Origin: an uncultured Pelagibacteraceae bacterium
Lineage (GTDB): Bacteria; Pseudomonadota; Alphaproteobacteria; Pelagibacterales; Pelagibacteraceae
Direction of reading: 5' to 3'
Assembly: GCA_902552185.1 (NCBI GenBank)
Contig: CACDFZ010000001.1
Coordinates: forward strand, 118,784-182,783
Length of the DNA stretch: 64,000 nt
Both the position numbers and the translations under genes were made by a program. Shown piece by piece: positions 28,815 to 36,275 of the stretch. The notes under the pieces are model-generated. The model was given only the letters and a program-made list of their open reading frames with translations. It ran no database searches and was not told the origin of the DNA. Numbering within the stretch: the stretch's first letter is position 1; every line of letters starts with the position of its first letter.

Positions 28815-29016
28815 TTTAAGAGTTCCTGCTTATTAAATAGCATTGTTTACTTAAAATCCAACAAAAATCAGGAAAATAGGGCTTTTTAGCATGTTGCAAT
28901 TATACAACACTAATTGAAATTATAAGCAGATTTAATAACTTTAGATACTAAATAAGCAATAAAAATAAGATAAATGGCTGTTAATTATAATTAACGTTTT
29001 AACAAAAGGAGAAACA
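28815..29016. other. Porin upstream region (gene-free)
   Basis: A 202-bp gap between the divergent DUF3576 gene and the porin. It holds a perfect 16-bp palindrome GTTAATTATAATTAAC (28980-28995), a weaker short inverted repeat TGTTG...CAACA (28893-28910), and a strong Shine-Dalgarno AAAGGAGA (29006-29012) before the porin ATG. I could not pick one convincing promoter; TATAAT at 28986-28991 has no good -35. No small ORF of note. Confidence 0.6.
28980..28995. promoter_or_regulatory. 16-bp perfect palindrome upstream of the porin
   Basis: GTTAATTATAATTAAC is its own reverse complement and sits 21 bp before the porin start. It may be an operator for a dimeric regulator or simply AT-rich chance; it also overlaps a TATAAT hexamer. 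Confidence 0.4.
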
Positions 29017-30108
29017 ATGAATAAATTAACAAAACTATTGTTCTCAGTTTTTACTTCAGTAGCTATAGCTACATCAGCATTTGCTGGTGAGTTTGCAGTA
29101 ACTGGTAGTGTTAAGGCAACTTACACTGTTCTAAGTAACACTGGAACAACTGGTTCACACGCACTTGGTAAAGGACTTGGTATATCAAACGAGTTCTCAC
29201 TAACTGCTTCAGGTGAACTTGATAATGGTATGACATGGTCATATGCACAAGACATCGATAACGCAACAGTACAAGACGATGCATCAATCACGTTAGGTAC
29301 TGATTACGGTACGGTTAAAATTTGTGTATCTGAGTGTGGATTATCAACTAAATACGCATTCGATAACTCAGCTTACGGAATAGGTTCTGATAACGGTTAT
29401 GGACACGGTTCAACATCATCAGGTGCAAGTGCAAACACTATGCAATATGGTTCGAACATTAGTTCATACAACAATATTCAGTACCATGCGCCAGCTGACA
29501 TGTTACCGTTCTCAACTACTTTCAAAGTAGGTCACACTCCAGGTCGTGCAGGTGGAACAGCTAATGATTCATCTCACTCTGTAGTAGGGGACGCACACAA
29601 TGGTGAAATGACTCAATACGCTGTAACAACACAGCCAATTGATGGTTTAACGCTATCAGCTTCTTACTACGACTTCGGTCAAATGGGTAAACAAGACGGA
29701 AGACAGAAAAAAGAAGGTGGTTCACTAGCTGCTAACTTCAATGTAGGTCAATTCTCAGTAGGTTATGGTGAAACAAGATTCGCACCAGCACAACAAATGG
29801 GTGGATCTGCAGCTACAGACAAAACTGACTACTACGCTAACAAAGGTTACAGTATCGGTTTTGCAGTTAACGACAACTTATCAGTATCTTTAACAAACGA
29901 AGAGTCTGAGAAGAACGTTAAGCAGAAAGCACAAGCTACTGACGCAATAACTAGATCAGATGTAACAATGGAAATCCAAACGATTGACGTTGCTTACACT
30001 GTAGGTGGAGCTACATTCTCACTATCTACTTCAGAAGGTACGAATGACTCTTACACAACAGGTGATGACAGTAACGAGCACATCTTCGCTATGTCATTAG
30101 CGTTCTAA
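29017..30108 (+). CDS. Outer-membrane porin (putative)
   Basis: A 363-aa protein with signal peptide ATSAFA-GEF (cleavage near residue 23) and a Gly/Ser/Thr/Asn-rich body of alternating beta-strand patterns typical of 16-strand porins, ending in the aromatic C-terminal strand HIFAMSLAF required for outer-membrane assembly. Two Cys (KICVSEC) may form a loop disulfide. Codon use is clearly different from the neighbours: many AAC, GAC, TAC and TTC codons where others use AAT, GAT, TAT and TTT. With the strong ribosome site and its own terminator, this suggests very high expression. Substrate range is unknown. Confidence 0.85.
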   Translation: MNKLTKLLFSVFTSVAIATSAFAGEFAVTGSVKATYTVLSNTGTTGSHALGKGLGISNEFSLTASGELDNGMTWSYAQDIDNATVQDDASITLGTDYGTVKICVSECGLSTKYAFDNSAYGIGSDNGYGHGSTSSGASANTMQYGSNISSYNNIQYHAPADMLPFSTTFKVGHTPGRAGGTANDSSHSVVGDAHNGEMTQYAVTTQPIDGLTLSASYYDFGQMGKQDGRQKKEGGSLAANFNVGQFSVGYGETRFAPAQQMGGSAATDKTDYYANKGYSIGFAVNDNLSVSLTNEESEKNVKQKAQATDAITRSDVTMEIQTIDVAYTVGGATFSLSTSEGTNDSYTTGDDSNEHIFAMSLAF

Positions 30109-30127
30109 TTTAGTTAATTAGAAAAAT

Positions 30128-30703
30128 TTAAAAAAGCCGGTTAATTAATTTAGCCGGCTTTTTTTTTATGGCCGATAAGCAAGCAAATGAGTGAGATAAA
30201 ACGTTTTTTAATTTAGACAAATTATATGCGTTTATGCCGCCCAAAGGAACCACTTCTGTTTTGGTCCTAAGAGAAATAATATTGAATTTTTGAATACCTA
30301 AATACCCATCTTTGTAAGGGTAATTTGTTTTAAAAAGGCGTGAATATATTACAACTTTGCAACCTTGTTTAATTTTTAGATCGAGCTCCTTTTGATTGTG
30401 AGCAGACCCAATAATCTTAAACCCCTTTTTATAATAGGTATTAGTGTGTAAGTCTTTATTATGAGCGGATATGTATAATCCATCAGCATTTATTTTTGAT
30501 AACAGTTTTGTATCATTAGCTACAAAAAAATTTACACCGTTTTGCTTACATCTTCTTCTATAAACTTTAAGATCTTCAATTCTTTCTTTAGTTGTTGAAT
30601 TTCTATAAATAATATTAAATTTATTCCTAATTTTAATTAAATTTAAATTGAATTCTCTAGTATTTTCTACAAATAAGTAGTATTTTTTTTTTAACGCTAA
30701 CAT
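30128..30703 (-). CDS. ThiE/TenI-like protein (diverged thiamine phosphate synthase fold)
   Basis: A 191-aa protein from the ATG at 30703 (MLALKKKYYLFVE); the track's TTG start at 30739 would run into yggS. The TIM-barrel pattern of ThiE/TenI is visible: VNFFVANDTKLLSKINADGLYIS (canonical N-D...ADGVHLG), KIIGSAHNQKEL (G-x-S-x-H) and VVPLGGINAYNL (AIGGI). Several catalytic positions look diverged, for example SAHNKD where LGQ-D is usual. It could be a true ThiE, a TenI-like paralogue or a remnant. Its 3' end encodes the porin terminator hairpin. Confidence 0.65.
   Translation of the reverse strand: MLALKKKYYLFVENTREFNLNLIKIRNKFNIIYRNSTTKERIEDLKVYRRRCKQNGVNFFVANDTKLLSKINADGLYISAHNKDLHTNTYYKKGFKIIGSAHNQKELDLKIKQGCKVVIYSRLFKTNYPYKDGYLGIQKFNIISLRTKTEVVPLGGINAYNLSKLKNVLSHSFACLSAIKKKPAKLINRLF
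30131..30168 (+). terminator. Rho-independent terminator of the porin gene, inside the convergent gene
   Basis: Stem AAAAAGCCGG (30131-30140) and CCGGCTTTTT (30154-30163), 13-nt loop, then a T run to 30167. It is the clearest intrinsic terminator in the window. It lies inside the last codons of the leftward ThiE-like gene, whose tail KKKPAKLINRLF is encoded by the hairpin. Confidence 0.9.
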
Positions 30704-31351
30704 ATGAGCATAATAACCAATTTTGAGAAAATAAAACAAGAAATTAAAAATAATTCATTTCAAAATGAAACTGAAATTATTGCGGTAAGTAAAACCTTTT
30801 CAATTGAACACATTATGCCACTGGTTGAGCATGGGCATAAACATTTTGGAGAAAACAAAGTTCAAGAAGCTGAAAAAAAATGGAAAGAATTAAAAAAATC
30901 AACTAATGATTTAAGTCTTCACATGATAGGAAGATTACAATCTAATAAAGCAAAAAAAGCTGTTGAATTATTTGATTTTATACATTCCTTAGATAGTGAG
31001 AAATTAGCAGACGAGTTAAGTAAAAGACAAAAAGAAAAAGATAGAAACTTGGGTTATTTCATCCAAATTAATTTAGGGTCTGAAGAACAAAAAGGTGGTC
31101 TAGAAATAAGTGAACTAAAAAACTTTAATGAATATTGTGTCAATAAACTAAATCTTTCAGTTCTTGGATTAATGGCAATACCACCAAATGATAAAAATGC
31201 AGAAAAACATTTCAAGAGAATATCCGAATTAAATAAAGAGTTCAATTTTCGATATCTTAGTATCGGAATGTCCAATGATTATTTGCAAGCTGTTAAATAT
31301 GGGGCTTCTCACGTTAGAATTGGCAGTGCTATTTTTGGAACAAGAAGTTAG
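30704..31351 (+). CDS. yggS: YggS-family PLP-binding protein (PLP homeostasis)
   Basis: A 215-aa alanine-racemase-like barrel without racemase activity that buffers pyridoxal phosphate. Signatures are IIAVSKTFSIEHI with the PLP Lys, HFGENKVQEAEKKW, HMIGRLQSNK, and SIGMSNDYLQAVKYGASHVRIGSAIFG near the end. Full length. Its ATG directly adjoins the start of the divergent ThiE-like gene (sequence CATATG), so the two genes have no intergenic DNA. The stop shares TTAG with the convergent YkuD gene. Confidence 0.93.
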   Translation: MSIITNFEKIKQEIKNNSFQNETEIIAVSKTFSIEHIMPLVEHGHKHFGENKVQEAEKKWKELKKSTNDLSLHMIGRLQSNKAKKAVELFDFIHSLDSEKLADELSKRQKEKDRNLGYFIQINLGSEEQKGGLEISELKNFNEYCVNKLNLSVLGLMAIPPNDKNAEKHFKRISELNKEFNFRYLSIGMSNDYLQAVKYGASHVRIGSAIFGTRS

Positions 31352-31839
31352 AGAATTTTTAAAAAAGTCTCTTTATTTATAATTGACAACAAGTATTTTA
31401 GATCTTTTTTTGATAATGCTATACAACCTAATGTAGGTTTATAATTCTTTTTTGCAACATGCAAAAATATAGCACTTCCTCTTTTTTTCTTTACAGGATT
31501 AATATTATAGTTAATAACAACGATTATATCGTACACATTTTCTTTGATATACAATCTCTCTGCGCCACCTTTAAAAGGAAATTTTATAAACTTATTATAT
31601 AACTTTGACCGTATATCATCACACCAGCCATAATTTTTTTTTATTGGAATAGTCTTTAGTTTGGAATGAATCTTTTTAACCCTTTCCTTTCTGTAAAAAA
31701 TATATTTTAGTTTAAATCTTCCTCTAGGGGTACATTTATCCCCTTCTACTTTCTTACTTATAATTCCTCTTTTACCAATAGTACATTTTGCTTTATAGTC
31801 TTTAAAATAGATAAATTTTTTTTTTAATATTATATCCAT
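31348..31839 (-). CDS. YkuD-type L,D-transpeptidase
   Basis: A 163-aa protein with the L,D-transpeptidase catalytic motif: AIFLHVAKKNYKPTLGCIALS (His...Gly-Cys), and the strand GKRGIISKKVEGDKCTPRGRFKL preceding it. No signal peptide is visible, so export or a cytoplasmic role is unclear; family members crosslink or edit peptidoglycan. Its ATG overlaps the start codon of the divergent regulator gene in CCATGG. Confidence 0.85.
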   Translation of the reverse strand: MDIILKKKFIYFKDYKAKCTIGKRGIISKKVEGDKCTPRGRFKLKYIFYRKERVKKIHSKLKTIPIKKNYGWCDDIRSKLYNKFIKFPFKGGAERLYIKENVYDIIVVINYNINPVKKKRGSAIFLHVAKKNYKPTLGCIALSKKDLKYLLSIINKETFLKIL

Positions 31840-32467
31840 GGTTTATAAAAAAAATATCATTTTAGCATTTGGAAATAAAGAATTTAATAATTCTTTGAAT
31901 GAAATCCAAGAATATTTAAGTTTTAATTTGGTAACTCTAGATAATTATAAAGATTACAATTCTTCAGAAAGTTATCAAGGTTTCATAATTCACGAAGATG
32001 CATTCAAAGACAAAAATTTTCAAAATTTAATTAAAAATCAAAATACAAACAAAATTGTTTTTCACAATTCAAAAAAGATTGAAGGTTTAGAAAACATTGA
32101 AAAATTAAATTTACCGGTATCTTTCGATCAAATTAACAAAATTGTAGTAAATAATATTGTAAAAAAAGAATTTAAAACGAATTCATCTTTAAAAATCAAT
32201 GATTATAAATTAAATAAAAATTTAAGACAGTTAATTAAAGATACTATTTTTTTAGATCTAACAGAGAAAGAAATAGAACTTATAGAGTTATTGAAAAAAA
32301 GATCATTTATTAAAAAAAAAGAAATTCTCTCAACTATATGGAGATATTCAGATGACGCAGACACGCATACTGTTGAAACACATATTTATAGATTAAGAAA
32401 AAAAGTTAAAGATGTTTTTAATGACGATTTATTTATAAAAAGTTCAAAAAAAGGATATACGATTTGA
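31838..32467 (+). CDS. OmpR/PhoB-type winged-helix regulator with degenerate receiver domain
   Basis: A 209-aa protein. Residues about 140-209 form a clear OmpR-type DNA-binding domain: LTEKEIELIELLKKRSFIKK, DTHTVETHIYRLRKKV and FIKSSKKGYTI. The N-terminal 125 residues follow the receiver beta-alpha pattern, but the phosphoacceptor strand reads GFIIHEDAF with His where Asp is expected, and the switch Lys of KPF is replaced (LPVSFDQI). It is therefore probably a phosphorylation-independent orphan regulator. No histidine kinase is nearby. Target genes unknown. Its last codon overlaps the TTG of the ArfA-like ORF. Confidence 0.8.
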   Translation: MVYKKNIILAFGNKEFNNSLNEIQEYLSFNLVTLDNYKDYNSSESYQGFIIHEDAFKDKNFQNLIKNQNTNKIVFHNSKKIEGLENIEKLNLPVSFDQINKIVVNNIVKKEFKTNSSLKINDYKLNKNLRQLIKDTIFLDLTEKEIELIELLKKRSFIKKKEILSTIWRYSDDADTHTVETHIYRLRKKVKDVFNDDLFIKSSKKGYTI

Positions 32468-32586
32468 AAAAAAGAAATAAATTTGCCAAAGATTTGATGA
32501 CGCCTAAATATCGAACAAGAATTGTTAAACCAAAAAAAGGCAAGGGTAGTTTTAAAAGAAAAAAAATAAAGAGTATTTGGAATTAG
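32464..32586 (+). CDS. arfA: ArfA-like alternative ribosome-rescue factor (40 aa)
   Basis: Missing from the ORF track because it is short. It starts at TTG 32464, overlapping the previous TGA, or at ATG 32497. The translation MKKRNKFAKDLMTPKYRTRI then VKPKKGKGSFKRKK matches the ArfA core, in E. coli LFRQRVEKNKKGKGSYMRK. ArfA recruits RF2 to ribosomes stalled on messages lacking a stop codon, as a backup to tmRNA. The protein is shorter than E. coli ArfA (72 aa, about 55 when truncated) and ends 10 codons after the GKGS motif. It is packed between two genes. ArfA is best known from Gamma- and Betaproteobacteria. Confidence 0.68.
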   Translation: MKKRNKFAKDLMTPKYRTRIVKPKKGKGSFKRKKIKSIWN

Positions 32587-32596
32587 ATTAATTAAA

Positions 32597-33523
32597 TTAC
32601 AATCTTGCTCCAACCTGCTGAATAACTCTAGAAGAAAGTTCAGTACCTTTTTCCAAGCTTTCTTTTAAAGTCAGTTTGTTAATATATCCATGCAAAAATC
32701 CAGCAGCAAATAAATCACCCGCACCGGTTAAATCTTTAATATTTAAATTCTTTTTTGCTTCACACTTTATAATTTGATTATTTTGAATTGCTATGGCGCC
32801 ATTTTCGCCTCGAGTTATCACTATCAACTTTTGAATATTTTTTGCAAAAGCAACTACATCTTCGAAACTTTTTGCCTCTATTAAAGCCATAATTTCTTGC
32901 TCATTTGCAAATGTTACATCAAGTTTATTTTTAACTAAATCTAAGAAATAATCTTTATGTCTTTCGACACAAAATAGATCAGAAAGAGACATGGCTGATT
33001 GTTTAGAATAACTAATAACTTTATTAAAAGCTTTTTGAGGATTTCCTTTATCCCATAAGTATCCCTCAAGAAAAGTCATTTCGCTTTTTTTAACTATTTT
33101 TTCATCAATATCAATTTCACTTATTTTTCCTGCAGTACCTAAAAAAGTACACATGGTTCTTTCTGAGTCTGGGGTTACCAAAATTAAGCATGTACCCGTT
33201 GGTATTTTTTCAGATTTAATATTATAGTGAAATTGAACTTTTTCTTTTTCAAGTCCTTCAGAATACTTTTTACCCAAATCATCATCATTTACTTTTCCGA
33301 TAAAACCAACTTCATTACCTAGCTGGGAAAGACCTACAATTGAGTTAGCCACTGAACCTCCTGATATTGTCTTTTCAATTTTTAAATTTCCAAGAAGTTT
33401 TTCAAATTCTTTTTCATCTACAAGCTTCATTGTACTTTTAACAAGTCCATTTTTGATCAAGAAATTATTATCTATTTTGCAAATTACATCGACAATAGCA
33501 TTTCCTATACCTAAAATTTTCAT
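32597..33523 (-). CDS. PfkB-family sugar/nucleoside kinase (adenosine kinase-like)
   Basis: A 308-aa ribokinase-fold kinase. Substrate region GIGNAIVDVICKID, GGSVANSIVGLSQLG near residue 57, and the C-terminal PfkB signature DLTGAGDLFAAGFLHGY with the catalytic Asp. Sequences of this type in Alphaproteobacteria are often called adenosine kinase; ribokinase or fructokinase specificity cannot be excluded by eye. Separated from nth by 1 bp. Confidence 0.87.
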   Translation of the reverse strand: MKILGIGNAIVDVICKIDNNFLIKNGLVKSTMKLVDEKEFEKLLGNLKIEKTISGGSVANSIVGLSQLGNEVGFIGKVNDDDLGKKYSEGLEKEKVQFHYNIKSEKIPTGTCLILVTPDSERTMCTFLGTAGKISEIDIDEKIVKKSEMTFLEGYLWDKGNPQKAFNKVISYSKQSAMSLSDLFCVERHKDYFLDLVKNKLDVTFANEQEIMALIEAKSFEDVVAFAKNIQKLIVITRGENGAIAIQNNQIIKCEAKKNLNIKDLTGAGDLFAAGFLHGYINKLTLKESLEKGTELSSRVIQQVGARL

Positions 33524-33524
33524 A

Positions 33525-34178
33525 TCAAGCTTTCTTTGTAATAAATTTCTTTTTTCTATTTGGGTAACAGCTTTTACAAATTTTGCAAGTCAAACCAAAG
33601 CAATCCCTTGCTTTACAATATTCTCTACCATACCAAATAATTTGAAGGTGAAGTTTATTCCAATTTTTCTTCGGGAATAAAGATTTTAAATCCTTTTCAG
33701 TTTGCACAACATTTTTTCCATTAGTCAATCCCCATCTTTGAGCAAGCCGATGAATATGAGTATCAACAGGAAATGCAGGATAGCCAAAACCTTGGGACAT
33801 GACTACACTCGCAGTTTTATGTCCAACACCAGGAAGTTGCTCAAGTTCCTCGTAAGTATTTGGTACCTTACTCTTATATTTCTCAACCAAAGTTTTTGAG
33901 AGATAATAAATACTTTTAGCTTTAATTCTGAAAATTCCAATTTTTCTAATTAATTGCTCTATTTTTTTTCTTCCTAATTTTACAAAATGTTTTGGATGAT
34001 TATATCTAGGATAAATATCTTTTGTAACATTATTAACATTTACGTCAGTACATTGCGCTGAAAGCAAAACAGAAACTAGAAGTGTAAAAATATTTCTATA
34101 GTTAAGGGGTGTAGGTACCTTAGGATAGGTATTATTTAATATTTTTTGAATAATCTTAGATTTATTTTTCTTGTTCAC
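33525..34178 (-). CDS. nth: Endonuclease III (DNA glycosylase/AP lyase)
   Basis: A 217-aa base-excision repair enzyme for oxidised pyrimidines. Helix-hairpin-helix LEQLPGVGHKTASVVMSQ with the catalytic Lys, and catalytic Asp in FPVDTHIHRLAQRWGL. The C-terminal Fe-S region reads YCKARDCFGLTCKICKSCYP, five Cys whose spacing does not match the usual C-x6-C-x2-C-x5-C. A cluster may still form with different ligands. Overlaps dapB by 4 bp. Confidence 0.93.
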   Translation of the reverse strand: MNKKNKSKIIQKILNNTYPKVPTPLNYRNIFTLLVSVLLSAQCTDVNVNNVTKDIYPRYNHPKHFVKLGRKKIEQLIRKIGIFRIKAKSIYYLSKTLVEKYKSKVPNTYEELEQLPGVGHKTASVVMSQGFGYPAFPVDTHIHRLAQRWGLTNGKNVVQTEKDLKSLFPKKNWNKLHLQIIWYGREYCKARDCFGLTCKICKSCYPNRKKKFITKKA

Positions 34179-34951
34179 TTAAAGTTTAACAGATCTCTCA
34201 TTGAATATAGACCTGGTTTTTTTTTCATCAGCCATTTAGATGCTGACAAAGCGCCTTCAGAGTATAAAGCTCTGTCAAAAGACTTATGATTTAATGTTAC
34301 AATTTCTTTGCCATTTGAAAAATTCACCTCATGTTCTCCAATAAAATTACCTTTTCGAATCGAATTAAAATTTATTTTTTTTCCATAAGGAAAGTTTTTT
34401 TTATTTAAATATTTCTTTCCTATCAAGTTATAAAAGTTTTTACTTTTCCCATCCGCTATACCCCTTCCTAGCATTAAAGCTGTTCCAGAAGGATGATCTT
34501 TTTTGTATTTATGATGAACCTCATATACTTTTGTAAGAAAATTATTACCTAAAGATTTAGAGGCAATTTCCGTTAAATATATTAAAAGGTTTACACCTAA
34601 ACTCATATTACCAGCTTTAAGAATTGGTATATTTTTTGAAAATTTTTTTATTATACTCTCTTCTCTTTTAGAAAAGCCAGTAGTTCCGATGACTACTCTT
34701 TTCTTAAGTTTTGAAGCAATCTTTAAAACCTGCAAAGTACATTTTGGCACAGTGAAGTCAACAATCACATTTGCTTTTTTGAAAGCATCAACAGTATTAA
34801 GTTTGAGCTTAACGCCAGAAATCTTTTTTGAAACAATCTTACTCTCTGTCAGAGCAACTATTTTAAAATCTTTGTTATTTTTAGAGGATTTAATGAGTTG
34901 TTGTCCCATTCTTCCTAGACAGCCAGTTATAGCTAAATTGATTTTTTTCAT
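34175..34951 (-). CDS. dapB: 4-Hydroxy-tetrahydrodipicolinate reductase
   Basis: A 258-aa NAD(P)H enzyme in diaminopimelate and lysine synthesis. Dinucleotide motif ITGCLGRMGQQLIKSS, VIGTTGFSKREE, and the catalytic/substrate motif VHHKYKKDHPSGTALMLGR. Full length. Its ATG overlaps the stop of a 55-aa membrane protein gene; the dnaK-dnaJ-...-dapB order is frequent in Alphaproteobacteria. Confidence 0.95.
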   Translation of the reverse strand: MKKINLAITGCLGRMGQQLIKSSKNNKDFKIVALTESKIVSKKISGVKLKLNTVDAFKKANVIVDFTVPKCTLQVLKIASKLKKRVVIGTTGFSKREESIIKKFSKNIPILKAGNMSLGVNLLIYLTEIASKSLGNNFLTKVYEVHHKYKKDHPSGTALMLGRGIADGKSKNFYNLIGKKYLNKKNFPYGKKINFNSIRKGNFIGEHEVNFSNGKEIVTLNHKSFDRALYSEGALSASKWLMKKKPGLYSMRDLLNFK

Positions 34952-35118
34952 TATATAAACAGATTAATAATTACAACAATAATCAATACAATTATAGTCC
35001 AAATAAAAAGATTTTTAATTAATTGCTTCCGTTTTCTATTGGTATTTAAAAATGAAGGAAGAACTAAAAATAACACTGCAATCAGAAAGATAGCAGACAT
35101 AATTTCTTGCATAATCAT
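34951..35118 (-). CDS. Small two-helix membrane protein (55 aa, unrecognised)
   Basis: Below the track cut-off; read by eye on the minus strand. Translation MIMQEIMSAIFLIAVLFLVL, then a basic loop NTNRKRKQLIKN, then a second helix IIVLIIVVIINLFI. Two membrane segments with a positively charged loop between them suggest a small inner-membrane protein. It begins 6 bp after the dnaJ stop and its TAA shares one base with the dapB ATG, so it fits the operon exactly. Function unknown. Confidence 0.72.
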   Translation of the reverse strand: MIMQEIMSAIFLIAVLFLVLPSFLNTNRKRKQLIKNLFIWTIIVLIIVVIINLFI

Positions 35119-35124
35119 AAATAA

Positions 35125-36252
35125 TTATGAGTTTTTCCAAAATTTTTTTGCTTTTTCAAAAAAGTTTTTAATAATTGGGCTTGATTTTTCCGACTCTATT
35201 TTTCGAAACTCTTCTAAAAGCTCCTTCTGTTTGGAATTTAAACTTGAGGGAACCTCAGTAACTATTTTAATATATAAGTCACCATAACCATTGCCTCTTA
35301 GTACCGGCATACCCTTGCCCCTAAGTCTTAATTGTTTTCCATGTTGTGTTCCAGCTGGAATTTTGATCTTTGCCTTACCACCATCAATAGAGGGTACCTC
35401 CACAGAAGTGCCTAGTGCTGCATCGGTAAATGTTATAGGCAACTCAAAATATAAATGTTCGTCTGATCTCTTAAAAATACTATGACTATCAACCGAAATA
35501 AATAAATATAAATCTCCAGTAGAGCCACCTTTGCTTCCCGCCTCTCCTTTGCCAGAGACTCTTATTCTGGTTCCATCATCAACCCCTTTTGGAATTTTAA
35601 CTGAAACACTTTCTTTACTTTGAATTTTACCGATACCACCACATTGTTTACAAGGATTACTAATTTTTTCTCCGTACCCACTACATTCAGGACAAGTTTG
35701 CTGAATAGTAAAAAATCCTTGGTTTGATCTTACTTTACCTCTTCCATTACAATACTTACATGTTACAGGTTTTGAGCCAGGCTCCGACCCTTGACCTGTG
35801 CATCTAGAACATTTTTTATAAGTTGTATAATTTACCTTTTTATTTAAGCCAGAGTACGCTTCCTCCATGCTTATAGATACATCATATCTTAAATCATTTC
35901 CTCTGTTAGAGGACCTTCTCGCAGATCTTCTACCACCACCGAATACATCATCGCCAAAAAAATCTTCAAAAATATCAGAGAATGAAGATCCAAAATCAAA
36001 ATTACCAAATCCTTGATTTCCCCCACCTTCAAAAGCCGCATGACCAAACTGATCGTAATTAGTTTTTCTTTTATCGTCTGACAGCACGTGATACGCTTCA
36101 CTTGCTTCTTTAAATTTATCTTCTGATGCTTTATCGCCTTTGTTTTTATCTGGATGATATTTTAGTGCTAATTTGCGATAGGCTTTTTTAATTTCATCCT
36201 TAGAAGAGGATTTAGATACACCTAAGATTTCATAATAATCTCTTTTTGCCAC
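35125..36252 (-). CDS. dnaJ: Chaperone DnaJ (Hsp40)
   Basis: A 375-aa class I J-protein. J domain with HPD in [12 protein letters not shown] (residues 1-70), Gly/Phe-rich linker, four zinc-binding repeats ([32 protein letters not shown] at about 145-210), and the C-terminal substrate-binding domain. It stimulates DnaK ATPase. Follows dnaK by 23 bp with a GGAG ribosome-binding sequence in the gap. Confidence 0.97.
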   Translation of the reverse strand: MAKRDYYEILGVSKSSSKDEIKKAYRKLALKYHPDKNKGDKASEDKFKEASEAYHVLSDDKRKTNYDQFGHAAFEGGGNQGFGNFDFGSSFSDIFEDFFGDDVFGGGRRSARRSSNRGNDLRYDVSISMEEAYSGLNKKVNYTTYKKCSRCTGQGSEPGSKPVTCKYCNGRGKVRSNQGFFTIQQTCPECSGYGEKISNPCKQCGGIGKIQSKESVSVKIPKGVDDGTRIRVSGKGEAGSKGGSTGDLYLFISVDSHSIFKRSDEHLYFELPITFTDAALGTSVEVPSIDGGKAKIKIPAGTQHGKQLRLRGKGMPVLRGNGYGDLYIKIVTEVPSSLNSKQKELLEEFRKIESEKSSPIIKNFFEKAKKFWKNS

Positions 36253-36275
36253 AAGAAATTGCTCCTTTTTTTATC

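Noticed and set aside
35889-36101. 70-aa minus-strand ORF inside dnaJ
   Set aside because: Out-of-frame shadow of the DnaJ Gly/Phe region.
36061-36120. CACGTG near 36085 as a third parS site
   Set aside because: Only the central hexamer matches; the TTT/AAA flanks required by the parS core are absent.
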